A DNA stretch of 29,540 bases from Tannerellaceae bacterium (GCA_031284275.1 JAITAD010000073.1:1-29540); one strand, 5' to 3'. Positions 7,492 through 20,069 are shown, numbered from the stretch's first letter. Translations and numbers: made by a program. Notes: generated by a model from the letters alone, not told the origin.

Positions 7492-9158
7492 GTGCGGACG
7501 AGGGCTTGGTTGATGTCGCTGCATATGTTGTTGATGCCTATCTTTTTGTCGAGGCCTGAGGCGAGGAGAAGGTGGCGAACTTTCTCATTGACACCGGAGA
7601 GGACGACGTGGGTATGTTCGGTTTGAGAAAGGCGGAGCAGACTCTCCAAATTGTGTAGCCCCGTAGAATCCATAAAAGGAACCTTACGCATACGGATGAT
7701 CCTCACGAGAGGCTTAGGGCCGATGGTTTTCATGATACTGTCGAACTTGCTGGCGATACCAAAAAAGAATGGGCCGTCAATCTCGTAAACCTCGACCTGT
7801 TTGGGGATAATGAGATTTTCCTCCTCTGCCGACGGCCATTCGGGTCTATCCGACAAGCGAATGGTATCGCGCGAAACAGATATACCCGTCGATTCGGTGA
7901 CACGTCGCATGAAAATGAGCATCGCAATGAGCAAGCCTATCTCAATGGCGATAGTCAGGTCGAAGATAACCGTCAGAAAAAACGTCGTGAGCAGGACGGC
8001 CACATCCCCTTTCGGATTTTTCAACAGAGAGCGAAACGTGCGCCACTCACTCATATTATAAGATACGATGATAAGGACACCTGCGAGGCAGGCCATGGGG
8101 ATGTGACACGTCAACGGCCCCAGAAAGAGCAGGATGAGTAGCAGCACGGCCGCATGGATAATACCGGCGACAGGCGTCCGCCCACCGTTATTGATATTGG
8201 TCATGGTACGCGCAATGGCGCCGGTAACGGGTATGCCTCCAAAGAGTGGGACGACGATATTGGCCGCCCCTTGCGCAATGAGTTCGGTGTTGGAGTCGTG
8301 TTGGTCGCCGGTGACGCCATCAGCCACCGTCGCCGAGAGCAGCGACTCTATCGCTCCCAACATGGCTATTGTGAAAGCTGACGGAAGCAACAGGTTGATG
8401 GTTTGCAGGTTAAAATGTAACGGCTCGGGAAGGGGCAAGGCAGCCTGAATGGTGAAACGATCGCCGATGGTCTCGATGGAAGTGACACCGGCATACTGCC
8501 GTAGCAGCCAGACGGCGAGCGTAGTGACGATGATGGCGATGAGCGATCCGGGAATTTTATGCGTCAAGCGAGGTATACACACGATAATCAGGATGGCGGC
8601 AAGCCCTATAAGCAATGAAGGCCATTGGACGGTATGCGCCACTTCGACGTAAGCAGCCCATTTGGAAAGGAACTCTGCAGGTACGACATCAAGTGAGAGG
8701 CCGAAAAGGTCTTTCATCTGGGTCGTAAAAATCGTCAGCGCTATCCCGCTGGTGAAACCCACAACGACAGGATAGGGGATAAACTTGATGACCGTCCCCA
8801 ACCTGAGAACACCCATCAGGAACAGCATCACGCCGGCCAGAACCGTAGCTATCGCCAATCCTTCGACTCCGAACTTTTGGATAATCCCGTAAACGATTAC
8901 GATGAAAGCGCCCGTCGGCCCGCCAATCTGAATGGAACTGCCTCCCAGAAGCGAAACGATAAATCCTCCGATAATGGCCGTCACCAAGCCTTTCTCCGGA
9001 CTCACACCCGAAGCAATCCCAAAGGCAATGGCCAAGGGCAGGGCTACTATCCCCACGATGATGCCCGCCATCAAATCTGCCGTAAATTTCTCTGAGGAGT
9101 AATCCTTCAATGCACTCCACAACTTCGGCTTGAATCCCAATACAATCCCTTTCCTCAT
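7461..9158 (-). CDS. SulP-family anion transporter with STAS domain
   Basis: A 565-residue inner-membrane transporter of the SulP/SLC26 family, which moves sulfate, bicarbonate or other anions, often with sodium or protons. The first ~420 residues are strongly hydrophobic with about a dozen membrane segments, and show ADLMAGIIVGIVALPLAIAF near the N-terminus, GGSSIQIGGPTGAF and GIPVTGAIARTMTNINNGG. Residues about 440-560 form a cytoplasmic STAS domain with the signature FMDSTGLHNLESL. The substrate cannot be read from the sequence, and no carbonic anhydrase or sulfate-assimilation gene is adjacent. The ATG at 9158 begins a normal N-terminus. Confidence 0.93.
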   Translation of the reverse strand: MRKGIVLGFKPKLWSALKDYSSEKFTADLMAGIIVGIVALPLAIAFGIASGVSPEKGLVTAIIGGFIVSLLGGSSIQIGGPTGAFIVIVYGIIQKFGVEGLAIATVLAGVMLFLMGVLRLGTVIKFIPYPVVVGFTSGIALTIFTTQMKDLFGLSLDVVPAEFLSKWAAYVEVAHTVQWPSLLIGLAAILIIVCIPRLTHKIPGSLIAIIVTTLAVWLLRQYAGVTSIETIGDRFTIQAALPLPEPLHFNLQTINLLLPSAFTIAMLGAIESLLSATVADGVTGDQHDSNTELIAQGAANIVVPLFGGIPVTGAIARTMTNINNGGRTPVAGIIHAAVLLLILLFLGPLTCHIPMACLAGVLIIVSYNMSEWRTFRSLLKNPKGDVAVLLTTFFLTVIFDLTIAIEIGLLIAMLIFMRRVTESTGISVSRDTIRLSDRPEWPSAEEENLIIPKQVEVYEIDGPFFFGIASKFDSIMKTIGPKPLVRIIRMRKVPFMDSTGLHNLESLLRLSQTEHTHVVLSGVNEKVRHLLLASGLDKKIGINNICSDINQALVRTQEILAEPRP

Positions 9159-9215
9159 CGACTTACCTGCTGAATCCTGTCTTCTCCTGCCTCATGCGAG
9201 GTCTCCGAAAAGTCG

Positions 9216-9223
9216 CAAATGTA
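9216..9223 (-). promoter_or_regulatory. -7 box for sulP
   Basis: Minus-strand TACATTTG, an exact TAnnTTTG match, 57 bases before the ATG at 9158. A TTG at 9242-9240 is 16 bases upstream, somewhat closer than the usual spacing. Confidence 0.45.
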
Positions 9224-9271
9224 AAAGCTTTATCGTTTGCAACATCAGGAAAGCTTAACACTCTACGAACC

Positions 9272-9335
9272 TTGAAAAGAGGCGTCCGGAAGTTGTTATC
9301 CGGAAAGTGAAGTGTGTTGAAAAGTAGAATCCGGA
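9272..9335. repeat. Two direct copies of TTGAAAAG-N6-CCGGA
   Basis: Copies lie at 9272-9290 and 9317-9335, with identical 6-base spacing and a 45-base offset. An extra CCGGA is at 9300-9304 between them. They look like paired protein-binding sites. Confidence 0.4.
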
Positions 9336-9353
9336 TGAAATCAGTGTTGTCCT

Positions 9354-9432
9354 TTTTGGGAAACTTTTGGACAAACGAAAAATAATAATATCATGATTAA
9401 CAATTTATTATATATTTATTTTGGAAAACTTT
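9354..9432. repeat. Two direct copies of TTTTGG(G/A)AAACTTT flanking an AT-rich tract
   Basis: Copies at 9354-9367 and 9419-9432 match at 13 of 14 positions and lie 65 bases apart, start to start. The sequence between the second half of the first copy and the second copy is almost purely A/T. Confidence 0.45.
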
Positions 9433-9489
9433 CCGGTTACAAAAGTGCGAGAACTGACCAAATACAGATGAACATGTATGGGTAACCCT

Positions 9490-9497
9490 TATCTTCG
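9490..9497 (+). promoter_or_regulatory. Candidate -7 box for nrdD
   Basis: TATCTTCG, one mismatch from TAnnTTTG, 52 bases before the ATG at 9550. No clear -33 element is seen, which would suit an activator-dependent promoter. An AAAAGGA ribosome site lies just before the start codon. Confidence 0.35.
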
Positions 9498-9549
9498 CAG
9501 GCAATTTGATCAGTCATTGGACACGGACTGAAAAGGGAACAAAAGGATT

Positions 9550-11760
9550 ATGATACAGACGGTAGTAAAGAGAGACGGACGCGTAGTCGGCTTCAACGAA
9601 GAGAAAATCATGGCCGCCATCCGTCGCGCCATGTTACAGACGCCCATGGGGGAAGATACTTCGCTGGTCAGACAAATAGCCGATCGCATCGGCGTCACCG
9701 GCAAGGAACAGATGACGGTGGAAGAGATACAGGACCTCGTTGAGTTGGAGCTGATGAGCAGCCCGCGCAAGGAGGTGGCTCAGAAATACATCGCCTATCG
9801 AGACAAGCGCAGCATCGCACGGAAAGCCAAAACAAGGGACGTCTTCCTCGAAATCATCAACGCAAAATCTAACGATATCACGCGGGAGAATGCCAACATG
9901 AACGCCGACACACCGGCAGGCATGATGATGAAGTTCGCAAGCGAGACGACGAAGCCTTTCGTGGACGACTACCTGTTGGACCCGCGTGTAAAAGAAGCCG
10001 TCCACATGAATTATCTGCATATCCATGACAAGGATTACTATCCGACCAAGAGCTTAACTTGCGTACAGCATCCGTTGGACAAGGTATTGGGTGGCGGGTT
10101 CTGTGCCGGACACGGCGAATCGCGCCCCGCCAAGCGTATCGAGACGGCAAGTATGTTGGCCTGTATATCCCTCGAAACGGCGCAGAACGAGATGCATGGA
10201 GGGCAGTCTATCCCCGCTTTCGATTTCTATATGGCGCCCTATGTGCGGAGCAGCTTTGCCGAAGAACTTCGTACCCTCTCCCAATTCACGGGGGAAGACT
10301 ACATGCACCTCAAAGACAAGCCATTGGAAGACTTTGTGACAAAGTCCCTTGAAGGATTGACCGGTGAGAAACGTGCCGTTCAGCAGGCTATTAACCGTAC
10401 AGTTTCGCGCGTACATCAGGCTATGGAGGCATTCATCCATAACATGAACACCATCCACTCGCGTGGTGGTAACCAAGTCGTCTTCAGCTCAATTAACTAC
10501 GGGACAGATACCTCTGCCGAAGGGCGTTGCGTGATTCGAGAGCTTTTGTTGAGTACGGAGCGAGGGGTTGGAACAGGTGTGACGGCCATCTTTCCCATTC
10601 AGATATGGAAGAAGAAGCGAGGGGTGAACTATTTGCCGGAAGACAGGAATTACGACCTCTATCGGTTGGCCTGCAAGGTGAGCGCCCGCCGTTTCTTTCC
10701 CAACTTCCTGAACCTTGACGCCACTTACAATCAAGATGGGGATTGGCATCCCGACGACCCTCGCCGTTTTGAACATGAGGTGGCGACGATGGGCTGTCGT
10801 ACACGCGTTTTCGAGAACCGATTCGGGAAAAAGACATCAATAGGAAGAGGTAATCTCTCCTTTTCAACCATCAACCTCGTCCGTATCGCCATAGAGAGCC
10901 GACGAGCAGGCAACGGCGATGCTCAAGAGTCGGCATTCTTTGCCAAGTTGGACGAAATCCTTGACCTCGCAGCTTTGCAACTGCATCGACGGCTAAAGTT
11001 TCAGCAGACAGCTTTGGCCAAGCAGTTCCCGCTGTTGATGTCTGTCTTGTGGGAAGGTAGCGAAGGCTTGAAGCCCGACGATATAATAGAAAACGTAGTC
11101 AATCAGGGCACGTTGGCCATCGGGTTTATCGGGTTGGCCGAAGCTTTGGTTGCCCTGACGGGGAAACACCACGGCGAGAGTACCGAAGCACAAGAATTGG
11201 GGTTGCGAATCGTCACGCGGATGCGGGACAAGGTATTGGGATATTGTGACCAATACCAACACAATTACAGTGTCCTGGCCACTCCTGCCGAGGGGCTTGC
11301 CGGCCGCTTTACGCGTATCGACCAGAAACTTTTTGGCCGCATTGAGGGTGTCACCGACAGAGATTACTATACCAACTCCAATCACGTCCCCGTGTACTAC
11401 AAATGCAGCGCTCACCACAAAGCGCGCATTGAAGCGCCTTACCATGAACTGACGCGAGGGGGACACATCTTTTACGTAGAAATAGATGGTGACGCCACAC
11501 ACAACCCCGAGGCTATTCTGACCGTAGTCGATCTGATGGACAGATACGACATGGGTTACGCTTCGGTCAATCATAACCGTAACCGGTGTGTAGATTGCGG
11601 CTACGAGAATGCTTCTTCGCAAATGGTGGAGTGTCCTCGCTGCGGAAGTCAGCGCATTGACCGCTTACAGCGAATCACCGGTTACCTCGTCGGGACTACC
11701 GACCGATGGAACAGCGCCAAGTTGGCCGAACTCAACGACAGGGTGACCCATAGCTATTGA
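9550..11760 (+). CDS. nrdD: Anaerobic (class III) ribonucleoside-triphosphate reductase, NrdD
   Basis: A 736-residue oxygen-sensitive glycyl-radical enzyme that reduces ribonucleoside triphosphates to deoxyribonucleotides. Residues 1-90 are an ATP-cone allosteric domain (TVVKRDGRVVGFNEEKIMAAI). The ten-stranded barrel follows. Near the C-terminus is a four-Cys zinc ribbon, CVDCGYE with CPRCGSQ, and then the radical-site motif RITGYLVGTTDRWNSAKLAE, with Gly711 as the radical residue by count from the end. Length and domain order are normal. It begins with ATG after an AAAAGGA ribosome site and lies 17 bases before its activase NrdG, as expected for the pair. Presence indicates deoxynucleotide supply under anaerobiosis. 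Confidence 0.97.
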   Translation: MIQTVVKRDGRVVGFNEEKIMAAIRRAMLQTPMGEDTSLVRQIADRIGVTGKEQMTVEEIQDLVELELMSSPRKEVAQKYIAYRDKRSIARKAKTRDVFLEIINAKSNDITRENANMNADTPAGMMMKFASETTKPFVDDYLLDPRVKEAVHMNYLHIHDKDYYPTKSLTCVQHPLDKVLGGGFCAGHGESRPAKRIETASMLACISLETAQNEMHGGQSIPAFDFYMAPYVRSSFAEELRTLSQFTGEDYMHLKDKPLEDFVTKSLEGLTGEKRAVQQAINRTVSRVHQAMEAFIHNMNTIHSRGGNQVVFSSINYGTDTSAEGRCVIRELLLSTERGVGTGVTAIFPIQIWKKKRGVNYLPEDRNYDLYRLACKVSARRFFPNFLNLDATYNQDGDWHPDDPRRFEHEVATMGCRTRVFENRFGKKTSIGRGNLSFSTINLVRIAIESRRAGNGDAQESAFFAKLDEILDLAALQLHRRLKFQQTALAKQFPLLMSVLWEGSEGLKPDDIIENVVNQGTLAIGFIGLAEALVALTGKHHGESTEAQELGLRIVTRMRDKVLGYCDQYQHNYSVLATPAEGLAGRFTRIDQKLFGRIEGVTDRDYYTNSNHVPVYYKCSAHHKARIEAPYHELTRGGHIFYVEIDGDATHNPEAILTVVDLMDRYDMGYASVNHNRNRCVDCGYENASSQMVECPRCGSQRIDRLQRITGYLVGTTDRWNSAKLAELNDRVTHSY

Positions 11761-11777
11761 TCTAATACGAAGATGCG

Positions 11778-13382
11778 GTGAAAGAACTGATGTTACTGGA
11801 CATCGTAGAAGATACGACGGTAGATGGTCCCGGATTTCGGACAGCTTTGTATGCCTCAGGTTGCGGCCATCAATGCAGCGGCTGCCACAATCCGCATTCG
11901 TGGGAACAATCCAACGGCCGTCCCTATTCTATTGACGATATCCTTAATCGGATTAAGGCAGCAGAGTTTGCGAACGTCACTTTCAGTGGTGGAGACCCGC
12001 TGTATCAAGTCGAAAGTTTTACGGAACTTGCCCGCCGCATCAAACGGGAAACGCACAAGACGATATGGTGCTATACCGGTTTTCGCTACGAAGAGGTGGT
12101 AGCTTCACCTCGCTTGTCGCAGATACTTCCCTTTCTCGATGTGCTCGTGGACGGCACCTACGAAAAAGACCTCAGCGACGAGTCTCTTCTTTTCGTGGGC
12201 AGTTCCAATCAGCGACTGATTGACGTACCATCTTCTTCTCCTTCCGGCGAACCGGCGCTTTGGCGTATGGCTAAGGTATTTCTCGCATTGGCCGTGATAT
12301 TGGTATTGTCGGCCTGCGGAGGAAAAGTTGCCGAGAAGCATGAAGATGGCGAACACCCTTTCAGCTATGCGTGCGGGTTGCAGGTAGAAAAGGAGAACGG
12401 TTACACGGTAGTAGAAGTCCATGACCCTTGGAATGGCGGAACACTGCAAAGGTATGTGCTTGTGAAGCGAGATGAAGAAACCGACCAAACGAAGGAATTG
12501 CCGGAGGGGACAATATTGAAGATACCCTTGCGCAGGATAGTCGTTTACTCGTCGGTGCACGCAGGGATGATAGACGCCTTGGGAGAAATCGGAGCGATTA
12601 TCGGGGTGTGCGAAGGGGAATACATGGGCTTGGCAGCTATACGGCAAGGATTGCTATCGGGAACGGTGGCCGATCTGGGAATGTCGGCCTCGCCCAACAT
12701 AGAACAGATGTTGGCTTTGGAAGCGGAAGCCGTCATTGCTTCGCCGTTTCAGAACGGAGGGTACGGGCAGGTGGAAAAAACAGGTATCCCTATCATCGAG
12801 TGTGCCGACTATATGGAAGCGCATCCGTTGGGAAGGGTAGAGTGGTTGCTGTTCTTCGGTTTGCTGTTGGATAAAGAAGAGGAAGCGAAGGATGTATTCG
12901 AGAAGACGGCAGAACGGTACGAGGCGCTGTCAGAACGGGTAAAAGAGGTAGAACATCGTCCGCGCGTCTTTGCAGAGTTACCTTACGGAGGGACGTGGTG
13001 GGTCTCGCCGGCAGGAGGGTATATGGCCTGCCTCTTTCAGGATGCAGGGGCGGAGTATGTTTTCGGGAATAGGGAGGGAACAGAGGCGTTGCCGCTCTCG
13101 GCGGAAACGGTATTGGACGAAGCTATCGATGCCGACTTCTGGCTCATCAAATACAATAGGGAAGAGCCGCTGACCTACGCCTCTCTGGAAGATGAACACC
13201 CTTCCTATCCGTTGTTTGACGCTTTCAAGAAACGACAAGTGTTCGCCTGCCACACAGGGTTGCGCCCATATTACGAAGAAACGCCTCTGCACCCTGATAT
13301 GTTGTTGGCAGACTTCATCGGGATATTTCACCCCGACTTGCTGCCGGCACATTCTCCCCGTTACTACATGCCCTTACCCTGA
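11778..13382 (+). CDS. nrdG: NrdG activase fused in frame to a periplasmic substrate-binding lipoprotein
   Basis: One uninterrupted 534-residue frame holds two proteins. Residues 1-163 are a complete NrdG, the radical-SAM activase that makes the NrdD glycyl radical: TTVDGPGFRTALYASGC, the cluster motif Cys29-x3-Cys33-x2-Cys36, FSGGDPL, and the end GSSNQRLIDVP where such proteins normally stop. Residue 164 is Met (12267), followed by the signal AKVFLALAVILVLSAC (lipobox Cys180) and a periplasmic-binding fold of the iron/haem/cobalamin type (RIVVYSSVHAGMIDALGEIG, FAELPYGGTWWVSPAGGYM, PYYEETPLHPDMLLADF). A cytosolic activase joined to a lipoprotein makes little sense, so the second part may be translated separately from 12267, though no ribosome site or -7 box precedes it. 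No permease or ATPase gene is adjacent. The start is GTG 11778 or ATG 11790. Confidence 0.85.
   Translation: MKELMLLDIVEDTTVDGPGFRTALYASGCGHQCSGCHNPHSWEQSNGRPYSIDDILNRIKAAEFANVTFSGGDPLYQVESFTELARRIKRETHKTIWCYTGFRYEEVVASPRLSQILPFLDVLVDGTYEKDLSDESLLFVGSSNQRLIDVPSSSPSGEPALWRMAKVFLALAVILVLSACGGKVAEKHEDGEHPFSYACGLQVEKENGYTVVEVHDPWNGGTLQRYVLVKRDEETDQTKELPEGTILKIPLRRIVVYSSVHAGMIDALGEIGAIIGVCEGEYMGLAAIRQGLLSGTVADLGMSASPNIEQMLALEAEAVIASPFQNGGYGQVEKTGIPIIECADYMEAHPLGRVEWLLFFGLLLDKEEEAKDVFEKTAERYEALSERVKEVEHRPRVFAELPYGGTWWVSPAGGYMACLFQDAGAEYVFGNREGTEALPLSAETVLDEAIDADFWLIKYNREEPLTYASLEDEHPSYPLFDAFKKRQVFACHTGLRPYYEETPLHPDMLLADFIGIFHPDLLPAHSPRYYMPLP
12267..13382 (+). CDS. Possible separate substrate-binding lipoprotein inside the nrdG frame
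   Basis: If translation re-initiates at ATG 12267, the product is a 371-residue lipoprotein with a textbook signal (Met-Ala-Lys, hydrophobic core, VLSAC with Cys at residue 17) and a periplasmic-binding fold for an iron, haem or cobalamin ABC importer. This would restore two normal proteins from the fused frame. Against it, there is no stop codon between the parts, no visible ribosome site and no promoter. It is an alternative reading of the distal part of the entry starting at 11778, not an additional gene. Confidence 0.5.
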   Translation: MAKVFLALAVILVLSACGGKVAEKHEDGEHPFSYACGLQVEKENGYTVVEVHDPWNGGTLQRYVLVKRDEETDQTKELPEGTILKIPLRRIVVYSSVHAGMIDALGEIGAIIGVCEGEYMGLAAIRQGLLSGTVADLGMSASPNIEQMLALEAEAVIASPFQNGGYGQVEKTGIPIIECADYMEAHPLGRVEWLLFFGLLLDKEEEAKDVFEKTAERYEALSERVKEVEHRPRVFAELPYGGTWWVSPAGGYMACLFQDAGAEYVFGNREGTEALPLSAETVLDEAIDADFWLIKYNREEPLTYASLEDEHPSYPLFDAFKKRQVFACHTGLRPYYEETPLHPDMLLADFIGIFHPDLLPAHSPRYYMPLP

Positions 13383-13391
13383 CACCCCGTT

Positions 13392-16721
<3,330 letters not shown>

Positions 16722-16760
16722 GATATTTCCTGTTTTATGCAACCCCAAACGCCGCGGGTA

Positions 16761-17543
16761 TCAGTCGATGGCTCCGCGTACGATTCCTCGCTGCGAACTG
16801 CGAATAAAATTAAGCACAAGGTCACGTTCCTCAGAGGGTGGACATTCGATTTCAATACATTTGAGGGCTTCGGTGTTGTTCAAGCCTCTGGTGTAGAGGG
16901 TTCGGTAGATGTCCTGAATGAGGAAAACCTGCGCATTGGTAAAGCCGCGCCGGCGAAGGCCGACGATATTGATTCCGCAATAGACTATGGGTTCGCGCCC
17001 AATGAGGGTATATGGAGGAACGTCTTTGCTCACGCGGGAGCCGCCCTGTATCATCACGTGCTTGGATATATGCGTAAACTGATGTACTAACGTACCGCCG
17101 CTGATGATGGCATAGTCATCAATCTCCACTTCGCCGGCCAATTGGGTGGCATTACCGATGATGATATGTTCTTTGAGGACACAGTCATGGGCAACGTGGG
17201 AGTAAGCCATGATGAGGCAGTGTTTACCCACGACTGTACGGCCTTTGGCGCGTGTACCGCGGTTGATGGTAGCGCATTCGCGAACGGTGGTATCGTCACC
17301 TATCTCGGCGGTGGTCTGTTCTCCGGCAAACTTCAAGTCTTGCGGGATGCCGGCTATGACAGCTCCGGGGAAGATTTTGCATCTGTCGCCTATGCGCGCA
17401 CCGTCAAGGATGACGGCATGGGAGAAAATGCGGCAATCGTCGCCGATTACAACGTCTTTTTCCACCATCACAAAAGGGTCTATCGTTACGTTTCGACCGA
17501 TTTTCGCTTCCGGATGGACACATGCCAAGGGGGATATATTCAT
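16761..17543 (-). CDS. lpxA: UDP-N-acetylglucosamine acyltransferase (LpxA)
   Basis: A 260-residue cytoplasmic enzyme for the first step of lipid A synthesis: transfer of a hydroxyacyl chain from ACP to the 3-OH of UDP-GlcNAc. The left-handed beta-helix hexapeptide repeats start at once (ISPLACVHPEAKIGRNVTID). The catalytic His is in MAYSHVAHDC (His119 from this start), and PQDLKF, TINRGT and GINIVGLRRRGF are family signatures. I chose ATG 17543 because homologues begin MISPLA; ATG 17555 would add four residues. It lies 65 bases after lpxC-fabZ. Confidence 0.95.
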   Translation of the reverse strand: MNISPLACVHPEAKIGRNVTIDPFVMVEKDVVIGDDCRIFSHAVILDGARIGDRCKIFPGAVIAGIPQDLKFAGEQTTAEIGDDTTVRECATINRGTRAKGRTVVGKHCLIMAYSHVAHDCVLKEHIIIGNATQLAGEVEIDDYAIISGGTLVHQFTHISKHVMIQGGSRVSKDVPPYTLIGREPIVYCGINIVGLRRRGFTNAQVFLIQDIYRTLYTRGLNNTEALKCIEIECPPSEERDLVLNFIRSSQRGIVRGAID

Positions 17544-17608
17544 TATGGATTCCATATAGCTCTGCTTGTTCTTCCGGCAGTCTATGCCCGTCTCTAAATG
17601 ATAGGGCG

Positions 17609-18994
17609 TTATTTATTCTTGATTATCTGTGCCATAAACTCAGCCTCGCTGGCCAGCTTTTCTCCGACGAAAACACGTCCTTTCATCGTGGCGATACCTC
17701 GGCGGATGGGACTCACCATGGCGATGTGCAAAAGCAACGTATCGCCGGGGACTACTTTACGGCGAAACTTCACTCCGTCTATCTTCATGAAGTAGGTAGA
17801 GTAACGCTCCGGCTCATCCACAGAGTTGAGTACCAACAACCCTCCTGTCTGCGCCATCGCTTCCACCTGCAACACCCCGGGCATGACCGGCTCCTGCGGA
17901 AAGTGCCCGACGAAGAAAGGCTCGTTGGCCGTTATATTCTTAACGCCAACGATATAGGAACTTTCCAGTTCGATGATCTTATCCACCAACAGGAAAGGGT
18001 AACGGTGGGGAAGCAGTTCGCGGATGCGGTTGATGTCCATCAGAGGAGGGGTGTCCGGCTTGTACAACGGTGACTGTACCTCGTTCAACTTTATCTCTTT
18101 TCGGACAGCCCGTGCGAGTTGGTTGTTGATCTTGTGTCCGGGGCGGGTAGCGATGATACGTCCATGTATCGGTTTGCCTATCAGAGCAATATCGCCGATG
18201 ACGTCAATCAGCTTGTGACGCGCCGGTTCGTTATCGAACTGCAAGGGCTTGTTGCTGACATATCCTAAGGCTTTCAAGTTCCTACGGGAGATACCGAGGG
18301 CGTCGGAGAGGGCGTCTATCTTCTCTTGCGATGTTTCCCTATCATAGATGACAATAGCATTGTCAAGGTCACCACCTTTGATAAGGTTGTTTTGCAGCAG
18401 AGACTCCACTTCGCGAACGAAAACAAAGGTGCGTGAGGCGGATATCTCCGTACCGAAATCGCTCAATTTGTCCAAAGTGGCGAACTGGTTACCGAGGATG
18501 GGCGAATCGAAAGATATGAGGACATTGACGCTGAACTCCTCGTCGGGTAACAGAATAAGGGAAGCGCCGGTTGCTTCGTCACGGACTTCGATCCTTTGCT
18601 TGACGATGTAGTAGTCCTTGACGGCTTCCTGCTCTACAATGCCGACCTGTTGAATACTTTCGAAAAATGGAGCTGCGCTACCGTCGAGAATGGGAAACTC
18701 CGGACCGTCCACCTCAATGAGGCAGTTGTCTATCTCCGCAGCGTAAAGCGCCGCCATCGCATGTTCTACGGTACTGATCTGCACCTCATTCCTCACCAAT
18801 ACCGTACCCCGCAAGGTGTTGCCCACGTTCTCCGCCAACGCTTCGATGACAGGTTGTTCCGACAAGTCAATGCGTTTGATCTTGTAACCGTGGTTTTCGG
18901 GGGCGGGGAGGAATGTGATATGTATTTCCAATCCGGAATGTAACCCCTTGCCTTGCAGAGAAAAACCTGAGGCTAACGTTCTTTGTTTTCGCAT
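17609..18994 (-). CDS. lpxC-fabZ: Bifunctional UDP-acyl-GlcNAc deacetylase / hydroxyacyl-ACP dehydratase (LpxC-FabZ)
   Basis: A 461-residue natural fusion known from Bacteroidetes. Residues 1-305 are LpxC, the zinc deacetylase committing to lipid [10 protein letters not shown], Glu77-His78 in STVEHAM, and the metal/active-site set His260, Asp264 and His287 ([27 protein letters not shown]). Residues about 318-461 are FabZ, the dehydratase of fatty-acid elongation, with His364 and Glu378 in [20 protein letters not shown]. Joining them links the balance between fatty acid and lipid A supply. The start is ATG 18994, inside the end of lpxD, giving a 22-base overlap and likely translational coupling. 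All catalytic residues are present. Confidence 0.96.
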   Translation of the reverse strand: MRKQRTLASGFSLQGKGLHSGLEIHITFLPAPENHGYKIKRIDLSEQPVIEALAENVGNTLRGTVLVRNEVQISTVEHAMAALYAAEIDNCLIEVDGPEFPILDGSAAPFFESIQQVGIVEQEAVKDYYIVKQRIEVRDEATGASLILLPDEEFSVNVLISFDSPILGNQFATLDKLSDFGTEISASRTFVFVREVESLLQNNLIKGGDLDNAIVIYDRETSQEKIDALSDALGISRRNLKALGYVSNKPLQFDNEPARHKLIDVIGDIALIGKPIHGRIIATRPGHKINNQLARAVRKEIKLNEVQSPLYKPDTPPLMDINRIRELLPHRYPFLLVDKIIELESSYIVGVKNITANEPFFVGHFPQEPVMPGVLQVEAMAQTGGLLVLNSVDEPERYSTYFMKIDGVKFRRKVVPGDTLLLHIAMVSPIRRGIATMKGRVFVGEKLASEAEFMAQIIKNK

Positions 18995-20040
18995 GGTTTC
19001 TCTTCTATCCGTCTTTTCAATGATTCTACTTCGCGTTGCAGTTCGTTTAAGGCGTTGGACATCTCCGGCAAACGGCGGAAAAGGGCGCTTGACCGCATAT
19101 AGCGCTTGATCGGTTGGGAGGGAGTACCCATAACGACGGTTCCCGCCTCCTTTATGTTGCCGAGTATACCCGATTGTGCACCGATGCACACATTATCGGC
19201 TATGCGCAAGTGTCCGGAAACACCCACCTGACCGCCAAGCATACAATGCTTGCCGACCTTCACCGAACCGGCTATTCCCGCCTGTGCCGCCATCACCGTG
19301 TTCTCCCCTACTTCGACATTGTGCGCAATCTGTATCAGGTTATCCAGCTTCACGCCGCGGCGGATGACGGTTGATCCCATCACGGCGCGGTCGATAGTCG
19401 TGTTGGCGCCTATTTCGACCTCGTCTTCCACAACGACGTTCCCCGTCTGCGGAATCTTGTTGTAATTATCTCCCTCAGGAGCAAATCCAAAACCGTCGGA
19501 ACCGACCACGGCGCCGGCATGTAACACGCAATTCGCCCCGATGAGGCAATCGTCGTATATCGTCACGTGGGGATAGACGATTGTCCCTTCTCCCACGCTG
19601 ACATGATCGCCGAGGCAGGCGTGGGGGTATATCAGGCAATTCGCCCCTACGGTGGTATGCTCACCGATGTAGGCGAAAGCACCGATGTAAACATTTTTCC
19701 CGATGTGGGCTGATTGGGCGATGCAGGCCGTAGAGGACACTCCTTTCCGGCAAGGTCGATTCTCCTCCACCTTACTCATCAGGACGGCCAAAGCGGAGTA
19801 AGCGTTCTCCACCTCCACCAACGTAGCCCCAATCGGACGGCAAGGAACAAAACCCCTATTCACCAATACGACGCTCGCTTCCGTGTCGTAGATATAGTGT
19901 TCGTATTTGGGATTGGCAAGAAAAGAGAGCGAACCCTTTCGGGCTTCCTCAATCTTAGCGAAAGTATTCACTTTCGCATCAGGGTCGCCATGAACCGTCC
20001 CTTGCAAGAAACCGGCAATCTGCCCGGCTGAAAACTCCAT
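18973..20040 (-). CDS. lpxD: UDP-3-O-acylglucosamine N-acyltransferase (LpxD)
   Basis: A 355-residue cytoplasmic enzyme that adds the N-linked hydroxyacyl chain to deacetylated UDP-acyl-glucosamine, the third lipid A step. The N-terminal uridine-binding domain ([31 protein letters not shown]) leads into a long hexapeptide beta-helix. The catalytic His is in [14 protein letters not shown], followed by [16 protein letters not shown]. The C-terminus is a charged helix, [20 protein letters not shown] place the start at ATG 20040 because the ATG at 20082 lies upstream of the promoter box and homologues begin MEFTA. First gene of the lpxD, lpxC-fabZ, lpxA, secA block. Confidence 0.95.
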   Translation of the reverse strand: MEFSAGQIAGFLQGTVHGDPDAKVNTFAKIEEARKGSLSFLANPKYEHYIYDTEASVVLVNRGFVPCRPIGATLVEVENAYSALAVLMSKVEENRPCRKGVSSTACIAQSAHIGKNVYIGAFAYIGEHTTVGANCLIYPHACLGDHVSVGEGTIVYPHVTIYDDCLIGANCVLHAGAVVGSDGFGFAPEGDNYNKIPQTGNVVVEDEVEIGANTTIDRAVMGSTVIRRGVKLDNLIQIAHNVEVGENTVMAAQAGIAGSVKVGKHCMLGGQVGVSGHLRIADNVCIGAQSGILGNIKEAGTVVMGTPSQPIKRYMRSSALFRRLPEMSNALNELQREVESLKRRIEEKPCENKER

Positions 20041-20069
20041 AATAGTCGGATCGTCACAAATAATTGCGG

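Larger units (their letters stand above)
9159..9549. other. Intergenic region between sulP and nrdD with direct repeats and an AT-rich tract
   Basis: This 391-base gap has no convincing gene. It holds divergent promoter candidates for sulP and nrdD, two copies of TTGAAAAG-N6-CCGGA, two near-identical 14-mers TTTTGG(G/A)AAACTTT, and an AT-rich tract at about 9371-9418 between those 14-mers. The likely role is regulation of nrdD. Confidence 0.5.

Noticed and set aside
9159..9549. tRNA or small RNA gene in the largest intergenic gap
   Set aside because: No cloverleaf or conserved tRNA elements were found; the region shows direct repeats and AT-rich DNA instead.
16722..16748. TTG start extending SecA by nine residues
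   Set aside because: The ATG at 16721 has an AGGA site at the right distance and matches homologous N-termini.
18995..19189. N-terminal 65-residue extension of LpxC-FabZ
   Set aside because: It overlaps the C-terminal coding part of lpxD and is not LpxC-like; the family starts at the [10 protein letters not shown] sequence at 18994.
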